9,809 nt of DNA from UBA4735 sp036569845 (GTDB lineage: Bacteria; Chloroflexota; Limnocylindria; P2-11E), in contig DATCPY010000075.1 of NCBI GenBank assembly GCA_036569845.1, forward strand, positions 1 to 9,809, given 5' to 3'. Positions 1 to 6,795 of this stretch are shown one piece after another. Below the pieces are notes generated by a model that ran no database searches, was not told the origin of the DNA, and was given only the letters and a program-made list of their open reading frames with translations. Within the stretch, counting starts at the first letter, position 1; each line of letters begins with the position of its first letter. The position numbers and the translations under genes are program-made.

Positions 1-953
1 GTCAGGGCGTACCCCTTCACCATGACCGAGCGCAGGGCCTCGTTCGCGTACGTGAGCGGCATCACCGTCGAGAACGCCCGCAACACGTCGCTCAGCTGGT
101 CGACCGGGACGAGCAATCCGGAGAGGAACACCTGCGGCAGGAGCACGAGCGGCACGAACTGGACCGCCTGCAGCTCGTTCCGGGCGAACGCCGAGATCGC
201 GAGGCCCAACGAGACGGCCCCGACGACGAGGACGGCCTCGACCACGAAGATCGTCGCGAGGTTGCCCCGGTACTGGACCTTCAGGACGAACACGGTGAAG
301 GCGAGGATCACGAGCGCCTGCAGCAGCGCGAAGAGCGCGAAGCCGCCGAGGTACCCAAGGACCAGCTCGCCGCGCGTGAGCGGCGTCGCGAGCAGCCGTT
401 CGAGCGTGCCGCTGGTGCGCTCCCGGAGGAACGACACCGTGGACAGCAGGAAGATGAAGAAGAACGCGAACACCGCGATGAGCGTGGGCGCCAGGTAGTC
501 GAGCAGCGTGTAGTCCGGCCCGCCATAGAGGTAGTTCACCTTCACGAATGCGGTGAGCGGCACGTCGAGGATGAGGTGGGTGAGAGCTGCCTGGACCTGG
601 CCGATGATCGCGCCGGTGCGCGTCGGGTCCGAGCCCTCCACGGTGACGGTCGCGGCGTTGTCGGCAAATTCGATCATCGCATCGGCCCGTCCGGCCTTCA
701 GCGCTTCGATCGCGGCGTCGCGATCGAGCGCGGTGAGCTCGATCTCGGTGCCGCGCAGCGACTCGAAGAGCTGCGGGTCGACGTCGCCGGCGGAGACGAC
801 GCGGACCTTGCTCACCGTCGACGCTCCCCAGAGCGCGCCGACGAGCGTCAGCACGAGGATCGGCGCGACGAACAGCAGGCCGAGGCTGCGGCGATCCCTG
901 CGGAACCCGAGGACGATGCGCCGCGCGACGGCGCCGGCGCGCCGCATGTTCAT
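1..953 (-). CDS. ABC-2 type transporter permease (3' end beyond window)
   Basis: Membrane subunit of an ABC exporter; it works with the ATPase encoded just upstream. The frame is open from the ATG at 953 to the window edge (317 residues, C-terminus missing). It shows the usual ABC-2 layout. A first membrane helix lies at about residues 23-43 after a basic N-terminus. An extracytoplasmic domain of about 100 residues follows (about 47-145). Then come hydrophobic segments at about 152-172, 199-223, 232-255 and 262-282. The stretch SFLRERTSGTLERLLATPL (about 174-192) is the conserved cytoplasmic loop of the YhhJ/NosY/DrrB-like group. FLSGLLVPVDQLSD and MPLTYANEALR near 276-307 are typical of its C-terminal half. 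The start ATG overlaps the ATPase stop as ATGA, so the two are probably translationally coupled; a second ATG at 947 is possible. The family is clear; the exported substrate cannot be told. Confidence 0.93.
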   Translation of the reverse strand, partial: MNMRRAGAVARRIVLGFRRDRRSLGLLFVAPILVLTLVGALWGASTVSKVRVVSAGDVDPQLFESLRGTEIELTALDRDAAIEALKAGRADAMIEFADNAATVTVEGSDPTRTGAIIGQVQAALTHLILDVPLTAFVKVNYLYGGPDYTLLDYLAPTLIAVFAFFFIFLLSTVSFLRERTSGTLERLLATPLTRGELVLGYLGGFALFALLQALVILAFTVFVLKVQYRGNLATIFVVEAVLVVGAVSLGLAISAFARNELQAVQFVPLVLLPQVFLSGLLVPVDQLSDVLRAFSTVMPLTYANEALRSVMVKGYAL

Positions 954-1672
954 GCGGTCGCCGTCGCGAGCGCGAGGAACGCGCTCTCGAGGTCGCTCGT
1001 TCCGGCCCGCGCCACGAGCTCGCGCGCGGTGCCCTCCGCGAGCACCCGGCCGGACCGGATGAGTCCGAGACGGTCGCACCGTGACGCTTCGTCCATGACA
1101 TGGCTCGACACGAGGATGGTCACCCCGCCGGCCGCGAGCGACCGGAAGTGCTCCCAGAAGTCCCGCCGCAGCACAGGGTCGACCCCGACGGTCGGCTCGT
1201 CGAGCAGAAGGAGCCGCGGCTGATGCAGAAGCGTCGCGGCGAGCGACACGCGCGTGCGCATGCCGCCGGAGAGCGTGCTCACGATCGAGCGCCGGCGGTC
1301 GAGGAGATCGACCTGACGCAAGGAGTCCTCGATCCGCGCGCCGGCATCGGCCACGCCCTCGAGCGCGGCAAAGAATCGGAGGTTCTCCTCCACCGAGAGA
1401 TCGGCGTACAGCGCCGGCGCCTGGGTCATGTACCCGACGATCCCGCTCGCCACCGCGGCGCGCGGGGCCCCGCCGAACACGCGGAGCTCACCTTCGTCGG
1501 GCCGGAGCAGCCCCGCGAGCGCCCGGATCAGCGTCGTCTTGCCGGAGCCGTTAGGGCCGAGGAGGCCATAGATCTCGCCCGGGTGTATCGCCAGCGACAG
1601 TCCGTCGAGCGCCGTTACGGAACCGAAACGTTTGTGGACCTCGCGGGCCTCTACAGCGAGCTGAACAGCCAT
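950..1672 (-). CDS. ABC transporter ATP-binding protein (ABC-2 exporter)
   Basis: Nucleotide-binding subunit that powers the exporter whose permease follows with an ATGA overlap. All ATPase motifs are intact: Walker A GPNGSGKTT, Q-loop in YMTQAPALY, signature LSGGM, Walker B LLLLDEPTVGVDP, and the H-loop His in VSSHVMDEA. The order and the short C-terminus (about 240 residues) fit the CcmA/DrrA/YhhH group that pairs with ABC-2 permeases. A GTG at 1693 would add seven residues (MPPWPRS). I prefer the ATG at 1672 because those added codons lack the G/C third positions seen in the rest of the gene and because MAVQLAVEAREVHKRFG is a normal N-terminus for the family. Neither start has a good Shine-Dalgarno sequence. 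Substrate unknown; drug or lipid-type efflux is only a family-level guess. Confidence 0.95.
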   Translation of the reverse strand: MAVQLAVEAREVHKRFGSVTALDGLSLAIHPGEIYGLLGPNGSGKTTLIRALAGLLRPDEGELRVFGGAPRAAVASGIVGYMTQAPALYADLSVEENLRFFAALEGVADAGARIEDSLRQVDLLDRRRSIVSTLSGGMRTRVSLAATLLHQPRLLLLDEPTVGVDPVLRRDFWEHFRSLAAGGVTILVSSHVMDEASRCDRLGLIRSGRVLAEGTARELVARAGTSDLESAFLALATATA

Positions 1673-1756
1673 CGAACGAGGCCATGGTGGCACGTCCCGT
1701 GCAACTCGGTCATCCGGAAAACGGACCGCGCCGGGTGCGCGGAAAGGCAGACGGGA

Positions 1757-1951
1757 ATGCTCATTTTCGCCCTCGGGATGATGGTCGGCACAGCACTCGG
1801 GATCATCGTGGTCGGTTTCCTCGCGGTCCGCTCATACGGGCGCGGCTACGACGAGGCCCTCGAGCGCCGGAAGGCGTGGCGTGGCGAGCTGGTCGCCCGC
1901 CAGCAGGTCGTGGTCCGTTCCCAGCGCGCGTCCCTCAAGCGCGCCAGCTAG
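1757..1951 (+). CDS. Small single-pass membrane protein (64 aa), unknown function
   Basis: Not recognised as a named family. The 64 residues start with a hydrophobic segment at about 1-24 (MLIFALGMMVGTALGIIVVG...) followed by a basic, soluble tail with ALERRKAWRGELVARQQ and SQRASLKRAS, predicted to be helical. An N-terminal anchor with a positive C-terminal tail suggests the tail lies in the cytoplasm (positive-inside rule; inference). Coding is supported by near-uniform G/C at third positions, a purine-rich GGAAAGG at 1741-1747 nine bases before the ATG, and a strong terminator 22 nt after the stop. It is divergent from the ABC exporter and convergent with the gene at 2009. A long open frame reading in from 1100 is only the shadow of the ATPase gene; the real start is the ATG at 1757. 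Confidence 0.72.
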   Translation: MLIFALGMMVGTALGIIVVGFLAVRSYGRGYDEALERRKAWRGELVARQQVVVRSQRASLKRAS

Positions 1952-1973
1952 CAGCTTTTCTTCAAGGACATCT

Positions 1974-2009
1974 GACCGCCCCGGAAGGGGCGGTCTTTTG
2001 TTTTGTTTT
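1974..2009 (+). terminator. Intrinsic terminator after the 64-aa protein gene
   Basis: A perfect 9-bp G/C-rich stem (GACCGCCCC at 1974-1982 with GGGGCGGTC at 1987-1995) closes a GGAA tetraloop and is followed by TTTTGTTTTGTTTT (1996-2009). This is a textbook rho-independent terminator for the plus strand. The T-tract runs into the stop codon of the convergent minus-strand gene (TGA at 2011-2009). Read from the minus strand there is no T-tract after the stem, so it should work poorly for that gene. Confidence 0.92.
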
Positions 2010-2455
2010 CAGGGTCCGAAGAACCTCTTCTTCAGATCCTCGATGTTCCGTTGCAGCTGATCCAGCAGCCCGGGGATCCCGGTCGGCACGACCTCGACGC
2101 TCCCGTCCTTTGCGATCCGGAGCTGGTCACCCGGCTTGACCGCCGCCTTCACCGCGGCGCGCGGCGCGGTCACGGTGAACACGACCTCGTCCTTCTCTTC
2201 GACGATCGACCCGACCGTCAGCTTCCCGTCGGGCATGGCCCTGATGAGCGCCTTCAGCTGCCCGTCGTCTCGGATGTCCGGCTGGGCCTGGGGCGCCAGG
2301 CGGGCGACGTTCTTTCCCAGCTCGTCGAAGAACGCCGTCGGCCCGCGGACCGCCGCGCCGAGCAGCGCGGCGAACAAGGCGATAGCGATGAGGACGAGGA
2401 CCGAGCCGACGGCGAACTGGGTGGCCCAGGCCGGGATGTGACGACGCACAGCCAA
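2009..2455 (-). CDS. Single-pass membrane protein (148 aa), unknown function
   Basis: No family recognised. Starting from TTG at 2455, one membrane helix lies at about residues 13-34 (FAVGSVLVLIAIALFAALLG). A soluble domain of about 110 residues follows, containing VGSIVEEKDEVVFTVTAPR and VKPGDQLRIAKDGSVEVVPTG, probably beta-rich, and it ends in a charged helix (LLDQLQRNIEDLKKRFFGP). The frame stays open up to an ATG at 2578, but of the extra 41-42 codons only about half end in G or C, against almost all inside the gene. They also overlap the promoter and ribosome binding site of the divergent protease. I therefore place the start at TTG 2455 or GTG 2449. A TATGCT at minus-strand 2467-2462 would put transcription start close to 2455, so the mRNA may be leaderless (inference). 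Confidence 0.68.
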   Translation of the reverse strand: MAVRRHIPAWATQFAVGSVLVLIAIALFAALLGAAVRGPTAFFDELGKNVARLAPQAQPDIRDDGQLKALIRAMPDGKLTVGSIVEEKDEVVFTVTAPRAAVKAAVKPGDQLRIAKDGSVEVVPTGIPGLLDQLQRNIEDLKKRFFGP

Positions 2456-2500
2456 GGGTTGAGCATAGGTTCGGCGTAGGTGTCGAGACCGATCTGCGTC

Positions 2501-2529
2501 TTGGCTGGGGGCGTCATTTGGAGCATGAT
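2501..2529 (+). promoter_or_regulatory. Possible sigma-70-type promoter for the S53 protease gene
   Basis: TTGGCT (2501-2506) and CATGAT (2524-2529) are separated by 17 bp. Each matches four of six consensus bases. Transcription would start near 2536, leaving a leader of about 42 nt. The leader holds a small inverted repeat (CGGTCG 2541-2546 with CGACCG 2553-2558) and then the strong ribosome binding site GAGGGAAGGA at 2561-2570. The position fits, but matches at this level occur by chance. Confidence 0.35.
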
Positions 2530-2577
2530 TTCCCGCACGCCGGTCGGTCGAGCGACCGCTGAGGGAAGGAACAGTCA

Positions 2578-3726
2578 ATGCCCATTTCGTCGCACCGCCT
2601 CGCGGTGTTCCTCGCGTCCGTGATCTTCCTGATCGCCATCGAGCTCATGGGGTCGCCGGTCGCGTCGGCCGGAAGCTCGGCGCGGGTCTGTGGCCCGGCG
2701 AGCGCGGACTCCGCGCGTTGTCATGCGCAGGTCCTCGCCGATCGGATCGGCAACCTCGCGTCGACGAGCCCGACCGGGCTGTCGCCCGCGACGATCAAGT
2801 CCGCATACGGGTTCACGACCAGCTCGACGGCCGGCGCCGGCCAGACCATCGCGATCGTCGACGCGTATGACGACCCAACAGCGGAGAGCGACCTCGGTGT
2901 CTTCAGCGCGCAGTTCGGACTCCCGGCCTGCACCACCGTGAATGGCTGCTTCACGAAGGTGAATCAGACCGGAGGGAAAAAGTATCCACGGGCGGACGCA
3001 GGGTGGGCGCTCGAGATCTCGCTCGACATCCAATGGGCCCACGCGATCGCGCCGGGCGCCAAGATCCTCCTCGTCGAGGCGAGCAGCAACAGCTTCGCGA
3101 ACCTGCTCGCGGCAGAGGACTACGCGAAGACCCACGCCCTGTACGTGTCGAACAGCTGGGGTGGCAGCGAGTCGTCGGGTGAATCCCAGTACGACTTGCA
3201 CTTCGTCCAGAGTGGCGTGAGCTTCTTCGTCTCCTCCGGCGACTCCGGACTCCCGGCGCAGTACCCCTCGAGCTCGCCGAACGTCATCTCGGTCGGCGGC
3301 ACGACGCTCCACTTCGACTCGAGCGGTACCTTCACCAGCGAGACCGGCTGGTCGAGCGGTGGTGGCGGATGCAGCGCTTACGAGAGCGCGACCGCCGTCC
3401 AGTCCAGCTTCTCTGAGTACCCCCAGGCGAACTGCGCGGGCGCGCGCGCCACTCCCGACGTCTCGCTCGACGCGGATCCCGCATCCGGCGTGTCGGTCTA
3501 TGACAGCACGCGCTACCAGGGTCAGAAGGGCTGGTGGACGGTCGGTGGCACGAGCGCAAGCTCGCCGATGTGGGCTGCCCGCTCCGCCGTAGCCGGCGCC
3601 CTGGTGAACGACGCGTACGTGTACGGAACGACGATCAACTACCGCGACATCATGGACGGCAACAACGGCGCGCCCTGCCTCGTTGGCTACGACCTTTGCA
3701 CCGGACGTGGCAGCTGGACCCAGTAG
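2578..3726 (+). CDS. Secreted S53 (sedolisin-family) serine-carboxyl peptidase
   Basis: Endopeptidase of the sedolisin/kumamolisin fold, probably active at acid pH outside the cell. Length is 382 residues. A signal peptide covers about 1-31 (hydrophobic core FLASVIFLIAIEL, cleavage near ASA-GSS). The catalytic set is present: Glu146 and Asp150 in GWALEISLD, the oxyanion Asp222 in SSGDSG, and the nucleophile Ser326 in GGTSASSP. The C-terminal calcium site is recognisable in YRDIMDGNNG (Asp357, Ile358) and GYDLCTGRGS (Asp372). The ribosome binding site GAGGGAAGGA lies seven bases before the ATG, fixing the start. Odd point: S53 enzymes usually carry an activation propeptide of about 180 residues, but here only about 55 residues separate the signal peptide from the catalytic core (TIAIVDAYDDP at about 90). 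The gene stands alone between divergent and convergent neighbours. Substrate unknown; scavenging of protein is likely. Confidence 0.93.
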   Translation: MPISSHRLAVFLASVIFLIAIELMGSPVASAGSSARVCGPASADSARCHAQVLADRIGNLASTSPTGLSPATIKSAYGFTTSSTAGAGQTIAIVDAYDDPTAESDLGVFSAQFGLPACTTVNGCFTKVNQTGGKKYPRADAGWALEISLDIQWAHAIAPGAKILLVEASSNSFANLLAAEDYAKTHALYVSNSWGGSESSGESQYDLHFVQSGVSFFVSSGDSGLPAQYPSSSPNVISVGGTTLHFDSSGTFTSETGWSSGGGGCSAYESATAVQSSFSEYPQANCAGARATPDVSLDADPASGVSVYDSTRYQGQKGWWTVGGTSASSPMWAARSAVAGALVNDAYVYGTTINYRDIMDGNNGAPCLVGYDLCTGRGSWTQ

Positions 3727-3749
3727 CGCTCAACGTATCTGGTGACACG

Positions 3750-3780
3750 AGAGAGGCCGCCCGAACGGGGCGGCCTCTCT
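3750..3780. terminator. Hairpin terminator between convergent protease and kinase-like genes
   Basis: A perfect 13-bp stem (AGAGAGGCCGCCC 3750-3762 with GGGCGGCCTCTCT 3768-3780) with a GAACG loop lies 24 nt after the protease stop and 20 nt beyond the stop of the convergent gene. There is no real T-tract on either side (GCTTGTCC on the plus strand). It may end transcription from both directions or simply protect 3' ends. Confidence 0.75.
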
Positions 3781-3800
3781 GCTTGTCCAGGTCCAGCGGG

Positions 3801-4808
3801 CTAGATAGGCAGGCGGGCGATGAGACGCTGGCCGCGGCCGACGGCCGCGTGGGAGCCGAGGAGCGTGCCGCCGTGAGCCGCGACGAGGACGCGCGCGAGC
3901 TGCGTGCGCGCACCGACGGACGGATCGTCGCCGCGCACCGGCGTCGCCGCGCTCGACGGCGCATTCATGTTCGCGCTGGCGATCGAGATGACCGCGGAGC
4001 CCTTCTCGGTGCGGCAGTCGACGCTGATCGAGTCGGCGGTCGCGCTCACTTCGCGGAACATCGCGTCGAGCGCCTGGCGGAGCCGGTCCGGATCGACCTG
4101 CATGCGCACGGGCGCAACGGGGACCGTGAGGACGACGTGCTGCCGGTCCGACGCCCCGGCGCGGAGCTCGTGGATCATGTCGACGACGTTCGTGCTGCGC
4201 TTCTGCAGATGCAGCCCGGCCGCTTCGAGCTCGCCGAGCGAGGCGAGGTCGTCGGACAGGAAGACGAGCTGCTCGGCGCGCTTCGTCAGGCGCTCCGTCA
4301 CGGCCGGCGCGACACCGGACAGTCCGCGCAGCTCGGTCGCGAGCTCCCGGAGCGGGCCGGGGACCTCGTGCTCGAGAAGGGTAAGCAGGCTGCGGCGCTG
4401 CCGGTCGAGCTCCCCGATGCGGTGCTGCTCGCGCTGCAGGACCGACGCGAGGATCACAGCGAGCGCGAAGACGATGATGCGCGTCGAGTAGTTGAAGGTC
4501 TGTGCCGGGGCATCGGTCACCGGGCGCTGCACGATGTCGCAGTAGATCCAGGCCGCGCTCGAGGCTGCGGCGACGAGGAACCCGGCGGTCCGCGACCGCC
4601 AGGCCGCGGGGAAGATCGGGATGAAGTAGATCGAGGCGAATCCGTAGGTGGACGGCGTGAGGTAGTCAACGATGCCGATGACCGCCGTGACGGCGAGCCA
4701 CGGGGCGGCATCGCGGATGGTGGATTCGAGCTTTCGCAACTGCACGACTCCGGGATGATGGGCGCCGTGTCCCCCGGATGCCTCACCCGCCAGGGTGACG
4801 TCATGCAT
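3801..4808 (-). CDS. Membrane sensor histidine kinase-like protein with degenerate ATPase domain
   Basis: The layout is that of a sensor histidine kinase. The N-terminus has four predicted membrane helices (about residues 36-50, 54-70, 73-92, 108-125), including GIVDYLTPSTYGFASIYFIPI, a pattern common in membrane-integral sensor domains. A coiled-coil linker (LQREQHRIGELDRQRRSLL) and an H-box-like LLEHEVPGPLREL with His147 follow, then an HATPase-like region. That last domain has lost its ATP-binding motifs: the N-box reads LRQALDAMFREVSA with Glu253 where Asn is expected, no DxGxG is visible, and the GxGLGL box reads PSVGARTQLARVL. AAHGG and the final RLPI still mark the fold. ATP binding and autophosphorylation are doubtful; dimerisation, or phosphotransfer from a partner, is possible. 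No response regulator is adjacent. Start uncertain: ATG 4808 has no ribosome site, whereas TTG 4739 has GGAG eight bases upstream and would remove 23 non-conserved residues. Confidence 0.82.
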   Translation of the reverse strand: MHDVTLAGEASGGHGAHHPGVVQLRKLESTIRDAAPWLAVTAVIGIVDYLTPSTYGFASIYFIPIFPAAWRSRTAGFLVAAASSAAWIYCDIVQRPVTDAPAQTFNYSTRIIVFALAVILASVLQREQHRIGELDRQRRSLLTLLEHEVPGPLRELATELRGLSGVAPAVTERLTKRAEQLVFLSDDLASLGELEAAGLHLQKRSTNVVDMIHELRAGASDRQHVVLTVPVAPVRMQVDPDRLRQALDAMFREVSATADSISVDCRTEKGSAVISIASANMNAPSSAATPVRGDDPSVGARTQLARVLVAAHGGTLLGSHAAVGRGQRLIARLPI

Positions 4809-4825
4809 ACGTCGCCGTCGTTCGC

Positions 4826-5872
4826 ATGTCTGCCAAAATCCTCCCGATGAGCCAGCAGCTGCGCGTCGTCTGCCTCGGCGGCGGGCTCGGCGCGCCCACC
4901 GTGATGGCCGGGATGCGCGCGCACACCGACGACATCACCGGGATCATCGCGGTGACAGATTCGGGCCGGTCGACCGGAAAGGTCCGCATCGCGCTCGACG
5001 TGCCGGCGCCCGGCGACGTCCGCAACGCGATCGCGGTCCTGGCGGAGGGCGATCCGGTCCTCCGGCGGCTGTTCAGCCACCGCTTCGAGACGGACAAGAG
5101 CGCCGAGCTGAACGGCATGGCCTTCGGCAACCTGTTCATCGCCGCGCTCGCCCAACAGGAGGGCTCGTTCCTGCGCGCGGTGGCGGAGGCTGCGCGGCTC
5201 CTCGGCATCCGCGGCAAGGTGCTCCCGGTGATGCTCTCCAACACGCATCTGTGCGCGAAGCTCGCCGACGGCACCATCGTCGAGGAAGAGGTCAACGTCC
5301 GCGGCCTGGGCAAGGCGCGCATCGACCGGATCTTCCTCCGCGATCCCGACGTACGGGCCGCTGCGGGCACCGTCGAGGCCATCGAGGCAGCCGACCTGAT
5401 CACCCTCGGCCCAGGCTCGCTGTACACGACCGTGTGCGCCTGCCTCCTGGTGCCCGAGATCGCGCGCGCGATCAGCGAGGCGCGGGGCCTGGTCGTGTAC
5501 GTCGGCAACACGACCGCTCAACCGGGCCAGACCGACGACGTCACGCTCTCCGGCCATGTGGGCGCGGTCCTCGATTACCTCGGCGGCGGCGGCCTCGACG
5601 TGGTCCTCCTCAACGACGACGCGCCGCCGGCGCACCTGCGCGACCATCACGCGGAGCAGGGGATGCGCTACCTCGAGCCGACGCCGGACGAGATCGAGCG
5701 CATCGAAAAGCTGGGCGTGCGGGTCGCGCTCGCGCCGATCATCGACAAGTGGAGCGGGCCGCGCGAGCTCTGGAACAAGCAGGACACCATCAGGCACGAC
5801 GCGACGCGCGTCGCTGACGCCCTCATGACGCTCGTCGAGGCGCAGCGTCCTCGACTACGGGCCGTGCAGTGA
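4826..5872 (+). CDS. yvcK: YvcK/CofD-family UDP-GlcNAc-binding gluconeogenesis factor
   Basis: Rossmann-like protein of the YvcK branch of the YvcK/CofD family. In Bacillus and mycobacteria YvcK binds UDP-sugars (UDP-GlcNAc) and is needed for growth on gluconeogenic carbon and for normal cell-wall synthesis. Conserved blocks along the 348 residues: VVCLGGGLGAPTV (14-26), VTDSGRSTGKVR (43-54), VPAPGDVRNA (59-68), LFSHRFE (82-88), GIRGKVLPV (127-135), TLGPGSLYTTV (193-203), VGNTTAQPGQTD (226-237), LGVRVALAPI (296-305) and a C-terminal IRHDATRVADAL. Length is normal. The second block usually reads DDGGSSGRLR. Start is ATG 4826 or ATG 4847; neither has a Shine-Dalgarno sequence, and the shorter form begins closer to the first beta strand. 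Its TGA overlaps the argF start as GTGA. The usual neighbours whiA and rapZ are absent here. Confidence 0.92.
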   Translation: MSAKILPMSQQLRVVCLGGGLGAPTVMAGMRAHTDDITGIIAVTDSGRSTGKVRIALDVPAPGDVRNAIAVLAEGDPVLRRLFSHRFETDKSAELNGMAFGNLFIAALAQQEGSFLRAVAEAARLLGIRGKVLPVMLSNTHLCAKLADGTIVEEEVNVRGLGKARIDRIFLRDPDVRAAAGTVEAIEAADLITLGPGSLYTTVCACLLVPEIARAISEARGLVVYVGNTTAQPGQTDDVTLSGHVGAVLDYLGGGGLDVVLLNDDAPPAHLRDHHAEQGMRYLEPTPDEIERIEKLGVRVALAPIIDKWSGPRELWNKQDTIRHDATRVADALMTLVEAQRPRLRAVQ

Positions 5873-6795
5873 CCGTCGCGACGCGGATCCGCCATTTCCT
5901 TTCGCTGGCCGATCTGGCGCCTGCGGAGCTCACGGCGCTCCTCGATGACGCCGACGGGCTGAAGCGCGACCCGGTGCCGGCCGACGCGCCGCTTCGCGGC
6001 CGGGCGCTGGCGATGATCTTCGAGAAGCCGAGCCTGCGAACGCGCCTCAGCTTCGACGTCGCGATGCGCGACCTCGGCGGGCACAGCTCGTATCTGTCAC
6101 CGCAGGAGGTCGGGCTTGGGCGCCGCGAGAGCGTGTCCGACGTGGCCCGGGTCGTGAGCCGCTACGTCGACGTGGTGGTGCTGCGCACGTTCGCGCACGA
6201 GACCCTCGAGGAGTTCGCGAAGTATTCGTCCGTCCCGGTCATCAACGGTCTGTCGGATCTCTCGCACCCGTGCCAGGGCCTGGCCGACATCTTCACGATC
6301 CGCGAGCGCAAGGGTGCGCTGCGTGACGTGGTCGCCGCGTACATCGGCGACGGCAACAACGTCGCGCACTCGTTCATGCTCGGTGCGGCGAAGACGGGCA
6401 TGACCCTGCGCGTCGCGACGCCCGCCGGCTTCGAGCCGCTCCCGCGCTACCGCGAGCTCGCCGACTCCATCGCGCGAGCGACCGGCGCTCGCATCACGTA
6501 CGTCCAAGAGGCGGTGGCCGCGGTGCGCGACGCGGACGTCGTGTACACCGACGTCTGGACGAGCATGGGGCAGGAGCAGGAGTACGAGCGCCGCCGCCGG
6601 GCGTTCCAGGGATTCCAGGTGAACCGCGAGCTCCTGGCGAACGCGAAGCCGGACGCCATCGTGCTCCACGATCTGCCGGCGCACCGCGGCGAGGAGATCA
6701 CCGACGACGTGATCGACGGGCCACAGAGCGCGGTGTTCGATCAGGCCGAGAACCGGCTCCATACCCAGAAGGCGGTGCTGCGATGGATCGCGTGA
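5869..6795 (+). CDS. argF: Ornithine carbamoyltransferase
   Basis: Transfers the carbamoyl group of carbamoyl phosphate to ornithine to give citrulline, in cytoplasmic arginine synthesis. The 308 residues match the family length. Carbamoyl phosphate-binding motifs: EKPSLRTR (52-59), VLRTF (104-108) and HPCQ (133-136). Ornithine side: DGNNVAHS (161-168) and DVWTSMGQE (228-236). The C-terminal helix motif is LHDLPAHRGEEITDD (266-280). The SMG loop separates it from aspartate carbamoyltransferase. Odd point: the HCLP motif of this family reads HDLP, with Asp268 in place of the ornithine-contacting Cys (Cys273 in E. coli). GTG start at 5869 overlaps the yvcK stop by four bases, so translation probably depends on yvcK; the next gene starts 13 nt before the argF stop. 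No other arg gene is in the window. A catabolic role is not excluded. Confidence 0.95.
   Translation: MTVATRIRHFLSLADLAPAELTALLDDADGLKRDPVPADAPLRGRALAMIFEKPSLRTRLSFDVAMRDLGGHSSYLSPQEVGLGRRESVSDVARVVSRYVDVVVLRTFAHETLEEFAKYSSVPVINGLSDLSHPCQGLADIFTIRERKGALRDVVAAYIGDGNNVAHSFMLGAAKTGMTLRVATPAGFEPLPRYRELADSIARATGARITYVQEAVAAVRDADVVYTDVWTSMGQEQEYERRRRAFQGFQVNRELLANAKPDAIVLHDLPAHRGEEITDDVIDGPQSAVFDQAENRLHTQKAVLRWIA

Noticed and set aside
2456..2578. Extension of the minus-strand membrane protein gene to ATG 2578
   Set aside because: Only about half of these codons end in G or C, and the stretch holds the divergent protease promoter and ribosome binding site.
3534..4850. 438-codon open frame on the plus strand
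   Set aside because: It runs through the end of the protease gene, a terminator hairpin and antisense to the kinase-like gene. Composition is Arg/Glu/Asp-rich without motifs.
4517..5797. 426-codon open frame on the minus strand opposite yvcK
   Set aside because: Antisense shadow of yvcK and the kinase-like gene; no domain seen.
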